Below, in pieces: positions 7,762 through 16,436 of a stretch of DNA of 64,000 nt; positions within the stretch are counted from its first letter, which is position 1; the number at the start of each line of letters is the position of its first letter. Source of the DNA: Bacteroides intestinalis DSM 17393 (GTDB taxonomy: Bacteria; Bacteroidota; Bacteroidia; Bacteroidales; Bacteroidaceae); assembly GCF_000172175.1 (NCBI RefSeq), contig NZ_ABJL02000008.1, positions 2,542,001 to 2,606,000 of the forward strand, written 5' to 3'. Under the pieces are notes generated by a model. The model was not told the DNA's origin. It was given only the letters and a program-made list of their open reading frames with translations, and searched no databases. Both the position numbers and the translations under genes were made by a program.

Positions 7762-9285
7762 ATGTTAGTTTCATTATTTGGAGAAATACAAGTATTCTTG
7801 CTTCTTAGTATCATATTTGTAGGTTTTCTATATTGGATAAACCGCAAATATAAAAGCTTTAATAAACAGATTATCAAGGCTATTGACATTCCGGTTTATC
7901 TAATAAGCAAACAAGGCATTGTGCTTAAGCTATTGAATGAACCTACAGAAAAAACGAACCTGCTCCCACTCAATAATCTGGGAAAACTCGATCTCCGCAA
8001 TTTAGTAATAGACGCCAAAGAATATCAGAAACATATAGCACTATTACAGAAAGTTTTGGAAACACGCGTTTCTGCCAGTCTAATTGTAAAAATAAAAGTG
8101 GAGAGCGGAAAGGAGTTATATGTTTCAGTACGAATGGTGTACTTAAACCGCGAACGCGTTATCGCTTTTGCGCGTAATATTACAGAAAGCGAGACTCAAC
8201 GCCAGGAAAACGAAAAATACCGCTATTTTCTGGAGAGCATACTCGAAAACCTTCCTATTGCTACTACTGTAAAAGATAAAAATAAAAAAGGTCTCTACCT
8301 TATCTGGAATAAGAAAGCCTCGGAAATGATAGGAATACCGGCAGAAAAAATAGTCGGACACCATGAAAGCGAGTTCAATCATCTGATGCCGGATAATTTC
8401 ATACGGGAAACAGACAAGCAGGTCATAGAAACAGGACTGCCTCAATCATATATTAAACATTTTTCCAATTCCAAGGGCCAAAAATACACGTTATCCTTTC
8501 ATAAAACATTAGTTTCCTACAATAAAGGGCAAGAGCGCTGGATAGTAAGCTCCGCATTGGATATTACCGAATTATTGGAAGCCAAAGAAAAAGCAGAAGA
8601 GTCCAACAAGTTGAAATCAGCTTTTCTTGCCAATATGAGCCACGAGATACGCACTCCACTGAATGCCATTGTCGGCTTTTCTTCCATACTTTCAGAATAT
8701 ATCCAAGAAGAGGATGCAAAGGAATATGTACACATCATTGAAGAGAATAACCAGCTTCTGCTACAACTTATCAATGACATACTGGATATTTCACGTATAG
8801 AGGCCGGAATACTGGAGTTTATTGAAGAAAACATGGATGTAAACGCTTCTCTTTACGAAATAAAAGCCATTGCCGAGTTGAAGGTTTCTCCCAAGATTGA
8901 AATTCACCTTTTACCCGGTCTTGAGACCTGCGTTATCCATACAGTGCCTCACCGGGTAAAACAAGTTATAAACAATTATGTTTCGAATGCCATAAAACAT
9001 ACAGAGGCAGGACATATTGATATCGGTTATTATACTCCCCAAGAAGGATACATACGATTCTTTGTGCGCGATACCGGTACCGGCATTCCGACAGAGAATC
9101 AGAAACACATCTTTGAGCGTTTCGTCAAGCTGGATAGTTTCAAACAAGGAACCGGATTGGGACTTTCCATCTGCACCATAATCGCCGAAAAGATGAATGG
9201 TAAGCTCGGAGTAAACTCAACATTGGGCAAAGGATCGGAATTCTGGTTTGAGATACCTTATGTTCCGGTTGAGATGCAGGAATAA
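7762..9285 (+). CDS. PAS-domain sensor histidine kinase, membrane-anchored
   Basis: A 507-residue kinase. One membrane segment lies near residues 8-26, then two PAS-like regions (about 40-135 and 150-275; the second ends in VSSALDITELLEAKEKAEES). The HisKA dimerisation helix has H294 in SHEIRTPLNAIVGFS. The HATPase domain follows with the N-box VSNAIKHT, G1 DTGTGIP (about 437) and G2 GTGLGLS. There is no receiver domain and no response regulator next door, so it is an orphan kinase here. The start at 7762 lies 20 bp after a small hairpin (7721-7742). The long structured leader suggests post-transcriptional control. Confidence 0.92.
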   Translation: MLVSLFGEIQVFLLLSIIFVGFLYWINRKYKSFNKQIIKAIDIPVYLISKQGIVLKLLNEPTEKTNLLPLNNLGKLDLRNLVIDAKEYQKHIALLQKVLETRVSASLIVKIKVESGKELYVSVRMVYLNRERVIAFARNITESETQRQENEKYRYFLESILENLPIATTVKDKNKKGLYLIWNKKASEMIGIPAEKIVGHHESEFNHLMPDNFIRETDKQVIETGLPQSYIKHFSNSKGQKYTLSFHKTLVSYNKGQERWIVSSALDITELLEAKEKAEESNKLKSAFLANMSHEIRTPLNAIVGFSSILSEYIQEEDAKEYVHIIEENNQLLLQLINDILDISRIEAGILEFIEENMDVNASLYEIKAIAELKVSPKIEIHLLPGLETCVIHTVPHRVKQVINNYVSNAIKHTEAGHIDIGYYTPQEGYIRFFVRDTGTGIPTENQKHIFERFVKLDSFKQGTGLGLSICTIIAEKMNGKLGVNSTLGKGSEFWFEIPYVPVEMQE

Positions 9286-9313
9286 AAAGGAAGCTGATTA
9301 GTATCTCAAAATC

Positions 9314-9489
9314 AGAAATTCAGTTTACCCCAAATGGTAACTTTGTTCACTCCACACGGTAACTCCATTTACATACTGAGGTAAAGACCGTTACATGCCG
9401 CGGTAAAGGTCGTTACAATAAGGAGTAAAAGCCGTTACATACGGCGGTAAATGCTTTTACATTCTGCAGCAAATGCCATGTAAATACTA
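9314..9489. repeat. 22-bp tandem array, about eight units, each carrying a GTAA-N6-TTAC dyad
   Basis: Units begin at 9314, 9336, 9358, 9380, 9402, 9424, 9446 and 9468, an exact 22-bp period with no insertions. Inner units share GGTAA at the start and (G/T)TTACAT in the middle. The conserved half-sites give GTAA-N6-TTAC (for example GTAAAGACCGTTAC, GTAAAGGTCGTTAC, GTAAAAGCCGTTAC). The first and last units are degraded, which marks the ends of the array. It lies between the convergent kinase and GH92 genes; the rest of 9286-9527 shows no gene. Confidence 0.85.
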
Positions 9490-9527
9490 ACTACTGATTA
9501 TCAAAGTATTAAGCAATCACCCAGTTA

Positions 9528-11780
9528 TTAACGAAGTATGAACTTTAGTGTTCCACCCTTTACCAATTCTTCATGACTGACGCGATAGCGGGATAATTTT
9601 TTCCCACCTAACTCCATTTCATTGATATATAAGGATTCCGCAGAAGGACGTTGGGTTTCTATCACCAACTTATCACACCCCCAGGCTTTAGAATCGAGAC
9701 GAATCTCTACACGATCGAACACAGGGGTAGAAAGAGTGTAATACGGTGCACCGGGACAATCAGGATAAAAACCCATCATATTGAAAATAGCCCAAGTGGA
9801 CATAGTGCCTGTATCATCGTTACCGGGAATACCATCAGGAGCATTTTTGAAATACTTTTGTAGCAGACGATGGAGTTCCTTCTGCGTACGCCATTCCTCC
9901 CCTTTAAAATAAGAGAAGAGATGGGCATAAGCAATGTCAGGCTCATTAGCCGGATCATAAAGGCCCTTATCAAAAACTTGCTGAAGTTTATCGATAAAAG
10001 GTTTCCTACCTCCCATCAGACGGGCAAGTCCTTTCACATCATGAGGTACATAGAAAGTATAGTTCCAGGCACAACCTTCATGAAAACCGGGATTCGGTTC
10101 GAAATTTTCTCCTTGCCGCGGATTGAAAGGTGTATAGAATTGTCCATCCGGCAAAATGGGGCGGAAAGTGCCGAATTCTTTGCTATAATAATGTTTATAA
10201 CCCAAAGAACGATTATAAAAAAGACGCGCATCCTCTTTCTTGCCCAAAGCATCTGCCAACAGGGAAAGAGAATAATCCGCAATGTAATACTCCAATGCAT
10301 GAGAGACCGAATTATCATACTGTTCACGCAAAGGAACATATCCCAATGACATATAATCATCATTATCCGGCCTCAGCAAATTCTCGGTACCGGGCAAAGT
10401 GGCAGATTTATACATAGCTTCATAAGCCAGATCGATATCAAAATCGCGTAGGCCTTTCAACCAGGTATCAACGATGACAGGAATAGACGGGTCACCCTCC
10501 ATAGTTAACGTCTCACGCCCGTAAAGTTCCCACTTGGGTAGCCAACCATGTTCGCGATACATATCGAGCATGGAACGCACCATTTGTAACTGACGTTCGG
10601 GGTAAACCAACGTAAGGAGTTGGTGAACGTTACGGTACGTATCCCAAAGCGAGAAAACAGTGTAACGGTCTCCATTTGTAGTCAGTATTTCATTACTCTC
10701 CATAGCAGGGTATTGCCCGTTGACATCTTGCAAGATATTGGGATGTATCAACGTATGGTAAAGGGCAGTATAAAAGACAGTTTTCTGTTCTTCCGTCCCG
10801 CCTTCGACAAGAATACGCGAAAGGTCCTCATTCCAACGCATACGGGCATCTGCCAATACCTGACTGAAATTCTTTCCACTTTGTTCTGTATCCAGATTCA
10901 GGCGGGCATTTTCGATGCTGACAAAAGAAACTCCCATTTGCACTTCGATCTGTTCACCTTCCGTCGTGTTGAAAGTAAGAAAAGCACCGATATCATCTCC
11001 GGCAATTTCCTTACGATAACGGGTATAAAGTTTGTAGTGTCCATTGTCAGGATCCCATTCAGCTTCAACTCCGGTCATGGGACGCTGTTTTTTCCAATAA
11101 CCGCTGGATACCGGCTGCTTGTTGACACGCATTACAAAATAAATGGGAAATATTGCCTGGGGGTTATAGCAGAAAGTTCCCAATAACTTCATACCTTCAA
11201 ATTCGGTGCCACTCACCTGTTTCAGGAAAGCACCGGTTTCATTCGTCAGTCCTTCACCTAAATTCAGTAATACATGACTTTGTCCGGCAGGAAATGTGAA
11301 ACGTGAAACACCCGTGCGGGGAGTGGCAGACACCTCGGTCTTTACATTATAGCGAGTGAGGAAATTACTGTAATAGCCCGGAGAAGCCTGTTCATCCTCA
11401 TAACGACTTCCGTACTCCTTGTAATCTACGGACAATTCACCCGTAGTAGGCATCAGCAATAAAGATCCCAGTTCGGGACACCCCACACCACTTAGATTGA
11501 CATGCGAATATCCGGTAAAAAAGCAATTGTGAAACTCGTAAGGAGTAGACCACCAACGGGCATCTTTATCATACTTGTTATCTTCCGATCCCATCACATT
11601 GAAAGGAACCACGGACATCATTCCATTGGGACAAACCGCTCCCGGATTAGTAGTTCCGAAGTTAGTGGTACCGATGAAAGGATTGACATAGCTTATAGGT
11701 AAAGAACCCTCTCCACCTCCGGCAAACACCGGAAGCAGACAAAGGGCAGAAAGTGTGTAAGCCAATAAAATACGTTTCAT
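9528..11780 (-). CDS. GH92 alpha-mannosidase (divergent member)
   Basis: A 750-residue enzyme with a signal peptide ending near PVFAGG, so periplasmic or surface. GH92 enzymes are Ca2+-dependent inverting exo-alpha-mannosidases. The N-terminal signature SYVNPFIGTTNFGTTNPGA and the core FSLWDTYR are present. The probable acid Glu is in FHEGCAWNY, and the base Asp region is GNDDTGTMSTW, which deviates from the usual GNEDCGQMSAW. The segment ANEPDIAYAHLFSYF replaces the common GQYAHGNEPSHH. This suggests a linkage preference different from the other three GH92s here. It is the last gene of the PUL transcript, 26 bp after GH130. Linkage specificity cannot be read from sequence alone. Confidence 0.93.
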   Translation of the reverse strand: MKRILLAYTLSALCLLPVFAGGGEGSLPISYVNPFIGTTNFGTTNPGAVCPNGMMSVVPFNVMGSEDNKYDKDARWWSTPYEFHNCFFTGYSHVNLSGVGCPELGSLLLMPTTGELSVDYKEYGSRYEDEQASPGYYSNFLTRYNVKTEVSATPRTGVSRFTFPAGQSHVLLNLGEGLTNETGAFLKQVSGTEFEGMKLLGTFCYNPQAIFPIYFVMRVNKQPVSSGYWKKQRPMTGVEAEWDPDNGHYKLYTRYRKEIAGDDIGAFLTFNTTEGEQIEVQMGVSFVSIENARLNLDTEQSGKNFSQVLADARMRWNEDLSRILVEGGTEEQKTVFYTALYHTLIHPNILQDVNGQYPAMESNEILTTNGDRYTVFSLWDTYRNVHQLLTLVYPERQLQMVRSMLDMYREHGWLPKWELYGRETLTMEGDPSIPVIVDTWLKGLRDFDIDLAYEAMYKSATLPGTENLLRPDNDDYMSLGYVPLREQYDNSVSHALEYYIADYSLSLLADALGKKEDARLFYNRSLGYKHYYSKEFGTFRPILPDGQFYTPFNPRQGENFEPNPGFHEGCAWNYTFYVPHDVKGLARLMGGRKPFIDKLQQVFDKGLYDPANEPDIAYAHLFSYFKGEEWRTQKELHRLLQKYFKNAPDGIPGNDDTGTMSTWAIFNMMGFYPDCPGAPYYTLSTPVFDRVEIRLDSKAWGCDKLVIETQRPSAESLYINEMELGGKKLSRYRVSHEELVKGGTLKFILR

Positions 11781-11806
11781 AGCCGACTGATTCTTTAAGG
11801 AATTAA

Positions 11807-12778
11807 CTATACAATGCTGTTTTTCTTCGTAAATTCTATGATTTCCGAAATATAACCAAAGGCCATACCTACAACAGTATCGGCAGCGCCATAATATACT
11901 GCCACTTTATCTCCATCCTGCAAAGAAGCACAAGGGAATACTACATTGGGCACATCTCCCTGCAATTCATAAGGAGCAGCAGGAGCAAGCAAGTACGGAC
12001 GTGTGCGATACAATACCTTTGCCGGATTTTCTTTATCAAGAATAGCCGCTCCCATAGAATAGCGGAAACCGTTGCAAGTAGTAATAACTCCATGATAGAA
12101 TATCAACCAGCCCTCTTCAGTAAGGAACGGTACAGAACCGGCACCTATCTTCGTACACTGCCATGCACTTTCAGGAAAGGGAGTAACTTTCATCACACAA
12201 CGGTGTTCTCCCCAATATTTCATGTCCGGACTATAACTGATGTAAATATCTCCAAACGGTGTATGACCGTTATCGCTCGGACGGCTCAACATAGCATATT
12301 TACCATCTATCTTCTGCGGAAAAAGCACCCCGTTACGGTTAAAAGGCAAAAAGGCATTTTCGCACTGGAAGAATTCTTTGAAATCGAATGTATAGGCAAT
12401 ACCGATAGTAGGTCCATGATAGCCGTTGCACCAGGTAATCCAGTAGCGATCTTCAATCCAGGTGACACGTGGATCGTATTTATACTCGGATTCTATCATC
12501 TCCGTATTCCCCGCCTTGAAACAGATAGGCTCATGGTTTATCTCCCAATTGATTCCATCTTTACTAAAGCCCGCAAAGATATTCATCTGCACTGCCTTAT
12601 TATCACAACGGAAGACACCGGCAAATCCATCCCCGAACGGAACTACCGCACTATTGAAAATACTGTTGGAAGTCGGAATGTGATAGCGTCCGATAACCGG
12701 GTTTTTAGAGTAACGCCACATAACGTCTGTACAACCTTCCGGGCGTTCTTCCCAAGGCATATTCATCATCTGTTTCAT
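11807..12778 (-). CDS. GH130 beta-mannoside phosphorylase, probably Man-beta-1,4-GlcNAc phosphorylase
   Basis: A 323-residue protein without signal peptide, so cytoplasmic. GH130 enzymes phosphorolyse beta-1,2- or beta-1,4-mannosides to mannose-1-phosphate. Family-like segments are DPRVTWIEDRYWITW (with the conserved Asp of the family), GAGSVPFLTEEGWLIFYHGV and YSMGAAILD. It lies 28 bp after an MFS carrier gene and between GH92 genes, with a GH18 endoglycosidase upstream. Known gut Bacteroides GH130_2 enzymes in N-glycan loci act on Man-beta-1,4-GlcNAc, which is the core left after GH18 and GH92 action. That substrate is inferred from context; subfamily assignment needs an alignment. Confidence 0.88.
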   Translation of the reverse strand: MKQMMNMPWEERPEGCTDVMWRYSKNPVIGRYHIPTSNSIFNSAVVPFGDGFAGVFRCDNKAVQMNIFAGFSKDGINWEINHEPICFKAGNTEMIESEYKYDPRVTWIEDRYWITWCNGYHGPTIGIAYTFDFKEFFQCENAFLPFNRNGVLFPQKIDGKYAMLSRPSDNGHTPFGDIYISYSPDMKYWGEHRCVMKVTPFPESAWQCTKIGAGSVPFLTEEGWLIFYHGVITTCNGFRYSMGAAILDKENPAKVLYRTRPYLLAPAAPYELQGDVPNVVFPCASLQDGDKVAVYYGAADTVVGMAFGYISEIIEFTKKNSIV

Positions 12779-12806
12779 AATTCTTCTATGTTATTAGTTA
12801 TATATT

Positions 12807-14117
12807 TCATTGATTCTTCTTTTCATCCGGATAGGTGAATGGCACAAAATAAGTGATCAGAAATGCCGGAATAGTAGCAAACATCGTAAAAATAAAAAAT
12901 GCCTTATATCCCAACGCATCACTAACAAAACCACTGATAGATCCCGGAAGCATCACTCCCAGATTCATGATGCCCGAAGCAAAGGCATAATGGGCCATCT
13001 GATGTTTGCCGGGAGCCACTTGCTGCATCATAAACAGTGTCAGACCTACGAATCCGAAACCATATCCGAAGTATTCAAGCACAATGGCACTTCCTATCAG
13101 CATACCATTCTCCGGCTGATAAATAGCCAGCAATGTATAAGCCAGAAATGGCAGGTTGAAAACACAACACAACGAAAACAATGTCCGGCTCAATCCTCTG
13201 TGAGAGATGTAATAACCTGCCAACAGGGATCCCAAGACAAAAGCAGCTGCCCCGTAAGTTCCATAGTACAGACCTATCTCCTGTTCTCCCAGTCCCAATC
13301 CTCCAACAGAACGTTCCGCCTTTAAAAACAACGGAACAATCTTCATGACAAAGCCCTCGGCCAAACGATAAAGAATGATAAATGCCACATAATACCAGAT
13401 ATGCTTCTTCTGAAAGAAAGCACGGATAACTTCCACCAACCGATTCCAGGTTTCCCTGCCGGATGCTGCGCCTGTAGCTGCAGTTCCTCCCGAAGGCAAC
13501 ATACGCACATGATATACTCCCAGGAATACCATTACAGCAGCCAGAATCAACATGACTGTCATCCATGCTTGCACAGTCGCTTCATGGCGGACAGCTTCTT
13601 CCGTCCCCTGAACTCCTCCGAAGTATTTCAGCAACCAGCCTGCCAACCAAACCAGTCCACCGGATGCAACAATTTTAGCGATATTATAGAAAGCACCTTG
13701 CCAACCGATATACTTGGCCTGATCCTGCTTATTCAGTTCCGACATATAAACACCATCTGTTGCAACATCGTGTGTCGCCCCGCTGAAAGCAATAACCGCC
13801 AACAAAGCAATACACACGGCAAAGAAAGCCGGAAGATGCAACGCCAATGCTACCAGGGCAAAACCTGCCCCGGTAATCAATTGTGTCAGCACCACAAAGA
13901 ACTTTTTCGTCTTGAACATTTCCAAGAACGGACTCCAAAGGAATTTCAGTGTCCAAGGTAGCATTATCAGCGATGTCCACAGAGCAATCTGTGCATCACC
14001 AATCCCCAATCCTTTGAACATCAGCACAGACACCATATTCAGCACCACAAAGGGAAGCCCCATGGCAAAGTAGACGGTGGGTACCCAGGAAATCGGATTA
14101 CGACTATTTTGATTCAT
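12807..14117 (-). CDS. MFS transporter (AmpG/SLC33-like), probable disaccharide importer
   Basis: A 436-residue protein with about 12 membrane segments and no other domain. The N-terminal half carries the AmpG-like pattern (WVPTVYFAMGLPFVV, SLIMLPWTLKFLWSPF, FSGATHDVATDGVYM). Such carriers neighbour GH130 genes in mannoside and N-glycan PULs. The likely job is import of Man-beta-1,4-GlcNAc across the inner membrane for GH130. It is 24 bp downstream of a GH92 gene and 28 bp upstream of GH130, so one transcript is expected. Substrate is inference. Confidence 0.88.
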   Translation of the reverse strand: MNQNSRNPISWVPTVYFAMGLPFVVLNMVSVLMFKGLGIGDAQIALWTSLIMLPWTLKFLWSPFLEMFKTKKFFVVLTQLITGAGFALVALALHLPAFFAVCIALLAVIAFSGATHDVATDGVYMSELNKQDQAKYIGWQGAFYNIAKIVASGGLVWLAGWLLKYFGGVQGTEEAVRHEATVQAWMTVMLILAAVMVFLGVYHVRMLPSGGTAATGAASGRETWNRLVEVIRAFFQKKHIWYYVAFIILYRLAEGFVMKIVPLFLKAERSVGGLGLGEQEIGLYYGTYGAAAFVLGSLLAGYYISHRGLSRTLFSLCCVFNLPFLAYTLLAIYQPENGMLIGSAIVLEYFGYGFGFVGLTLFMMQQVAPGKHQMAHYAFASGIMNLGVMLPGSISGFVSDALGYKAFFIFTMFATIPAFLITYFVPFTYPDEKKNQ

Positions 14118-14141
14118 ACCTATTGACTAAATCATTCTGCT

Positions 14142-16409
14142 TCACTTCAGAGGGACATTCCCCATCGTCAGTTCCAACGTACCACCATCTACTATGTCCT
14201 GATGCGTAAAGAAAGGCTTATCCAACTTCTTTCCATTCAGTACCATACTCTGCACATACTTGTTCTCGCGACTGTTATTATGTGCTATGACAGTGAATGT
14301 CTTACCATCTTTCAACTGAATGGTCGATTTTTCGAATAATGGGCGACCGATAGAATAAATCGGTTTACCCGGACATACCTGATAGAAACCCATAGAATTG
14401 AGAATGAACCACGCGGACATCTGTCCGCAATCCTCATTGCCCGACAATCCGTCCGGATCATTAAAATAAAGGGTATGTAATATTTGATCCACCAGTTCTT
14501 GTGTCCGCCAAGGTTGATCCACATAGTTATACAGATGAGTAATATGATGACTTGGTTCATTGCCATGTGCATATTGTCCTATCAAACCGGAGATATCAGC
14601 AGAAACCATATCACCCTCCAAAGCTGAATCGGCAATAAACAAAGAATCCAGTTTACCGATAAAGGCATCACGTCCTCCCATCAGCTCCACTAATCCATCT
14701 ATATCATGAGGCACAAACCAAGTCCATTGCCAGGCTGTACCTTCGCAATAGTCGTCACTACGGTGATTGGATGAACGGGGATTGAAAGGAGTACGCCAAT
14801 TACCTTCACTGTCCAGTCCGCGCATAAAACGGGTAGAAGCATCAAAATAAACCTGGTATCCCTTAGCAAAGGCTGCATATTTCTCCTCATTCGGTTCATC
14901 TCCCATAGCATCTGCCAGCACAGAAATACACCAGTCGTCATAAGCATATTCCAACGCCTTTGCTACGGATTCATTATCCTTGTCGCAAGGTACATAGCCT
15001 ATTTTATTCTTCCAGTATTTAGCTTGAGGCATCAAGTGGGGTAATACCAATGGCGGACATAAAATACCGGTCGTATCATATTCCGCAACACGGATACAGG
15101 CCTTATATGCATCTTCCACATCGAAATTACGATAACCTTTTATATAAGCATCAGCTATAATAGATGCAGCATGATAACCGATCATTGTTCCCGTATAGTT
15201 TCCGGCCAGTTCCCACATAGGATATACACCACCCTCATGCTGCTTCCGGATTAATGAACGGATAAAGGCTTCATTTAAATCAGGATCGATAATTGTCATC
15301 AACGGATGATATGCCCTGAATGTATCCCATAAAGAGAATACAGTATAGATAGGCTCTTCCACACTACCCTGATGAGGTTTCAAATCCATACCCAGATAGC
15401 GTCCATCGGCATCTGTAAACAAATTAGGTTGCACACCGGTATGATAGAGTGCAGTATAAAACATTACTCGCTGGTCCTTATCAGACGTTTCAATATCTAT
15501 CTTGGCAAGATAATTATTCCATGATTCACGGGCAGCACTACGCACACCGTTAAAGTCCCATTCAGGTATTTCAGCTTCCACATTCTTTCGTGCCCCATCC
15601 ATATCTACAGCAGAAACACCGACTTTCACAAGAACTTCCTCATTATTCTCTGTCTGGAACTGTAACAAAGCCTTAGCTGTCGGAAAGAGTGGCCCCCCTT
15701 CATCCAATGCCATAGAATCGGTTACCAATGTATAGGTAAAAGGTTTGGAAAACTTCGCATAGAAATTGATATACTGGTCAAATGCCCAATATACTGTTTT
15801 CTTGCGTCCTCGTATCTCTGTATCACTGATTACCTCCAACTCCATCTCTTCATTCTTCTGACGCTGCAGACTGTAATCCAAGTCCAGTATAAATCCGGCA
15901 TCTTCCGCCTTTGGGAAAGTATAGCGGTGAATAGCTGCACGTTTGGTAGCCGTCAATTCGGCTTTTACCTGATAACGATCCAAAAAGACTGAATAGTAGC
16001 CCGGTTGTGCCACTTCATTGTCATGAGAGAGAGCAGAAGCATAAGCCATCTGTTGACTCTCTTCTCCCATTGCATGATAATCCTGTTTGCCTACGGTAGG
16101 CATCAGCAATACATCACCATAGTCTCCACAACCTGTGCCGTTAAGATGGGTATGCGAAAATCCATTCATAGTAGAATCTGCATAATAATATCCGGAACAG
16201 GCATCCCACTGATAAATGCGTGTGTCGGGACTGGGTTGTATCATTCCGTTCGGAACTACAGCCCCAGGGTAAGTATGTCCATGCCCTCCCGTACCGATAA
16301 ACGGATTAACGTATGATGAATAATCCTGCGCTCCCGGGGTACAACTGTACATTCCGAATAACAGCACTCCACTCATCAACATAAAATTCAGTTTCATGTT
16401 TTTCTTCAT
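14142..16409 (-). CDS. GH92 alpha-mannosidase, lipoprotein
   Basis: A 755-residue enzyme. The N-terminus ends in a lipobox-like GMYSC (Cys23), so it is lipid-anchored. GH92 signatures are SYVNPFIGTGGHGHTYPGA, FSLWDTFRAYHP, probable acid Glu in YCEGTAWQW, ISGLIGQYAHGNEPSHH and the canonical GNEDCGQMSAWFI base region. It lacks the His-Glu pair seen in alpha-1,2-specific members, so alpha-1,3, alpha-1,6 or another linkage is more likely (inference). It lies 27 bp after GH97 and 24 bp before the MFS gene. Confidence 0.94.
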   Translation of the reverse strand: MKKNMKLNFMLMSGVLLFGMYSCTPGAQDYSSYVNPFIGTGGHGHTYPGAVVPNGMIQPSPDTRIYQWDACSGYYYADSTMNGFSHTHLNGTGCGDYGDVLLMPTVGKQDYHAMGEESQQMAYASALSHDNEVAQPGYYSVFLDRYQVKAELTATKRAAIHRYTFPKAEDAGFILDLDYSLQRQKNEEMELEVISDTEIRGRKKTVYWAFDQYINFYAKFSKPFTYTLVTDSMALDEGGPLFPTAKALLQFQTENNEEVLVKVGVSAVDMDGARKNVEAEIPEWDFNGVRSAARESWNNYLAKIDIETSDKDQRVMFYTALYHTGVQPNLFTDADGRYLGMDLKPHQGSVEEPIYTVFSLWDTFRAYHPLMTIIDPDLNEAFIRSLIRKQHEGGVYPMWELAGNYTGTMIGYHAASIIADAYIKGYRNFDVEDAYKACIRVAEYDTTGILCPPLVLPHLMPQAKYWKNKIGYVPCDKDNESVAKALEYAYDDWCISVLADAMGDEPNEEKYAAFAKGYQVYFDASTRFMRGLDSEGNWRTPFNPRSSNHRSDDYCEGTAWQWTWFVPHDIDGLVELMGGRDAFIGKLDSLFIADSALEGDMVSADISGLIGQYAHGNEPSHHITHLYNYVDQPWRTQELVDQILHTLYFNDPDGLSGNEDCGQMSAWFILNSMGFYQVCPGKPIYSIGRPLFEKSTIQLKDGKTFTVIAHNNSRENKYVQSMVLNGKKLDKPFFTHQDIVDGGTLELTMGNVPLK

Positions 16410-16436
16410 ATTCTTAATAGTATTACATATTCATAA

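Noticed and set aside
7511..7768. 85-codon frame upstream of the histidine kinase
   Set aside because: Covers the inverted-repeat RNA, overlaps the kinase start, and its product shows no recognisable feature.
9314..9489. CRISPR array
   Set aside because: Units are contiguous 22-bp repeats with internal variation, no unique spacers and no cas genes.
12092..12838. 248-codon plus-strand frame over GH130 and the MFS gene end
   Set aside because: Antisense to two well-supported genes and low-complexity in composition; spans a gene boundary.
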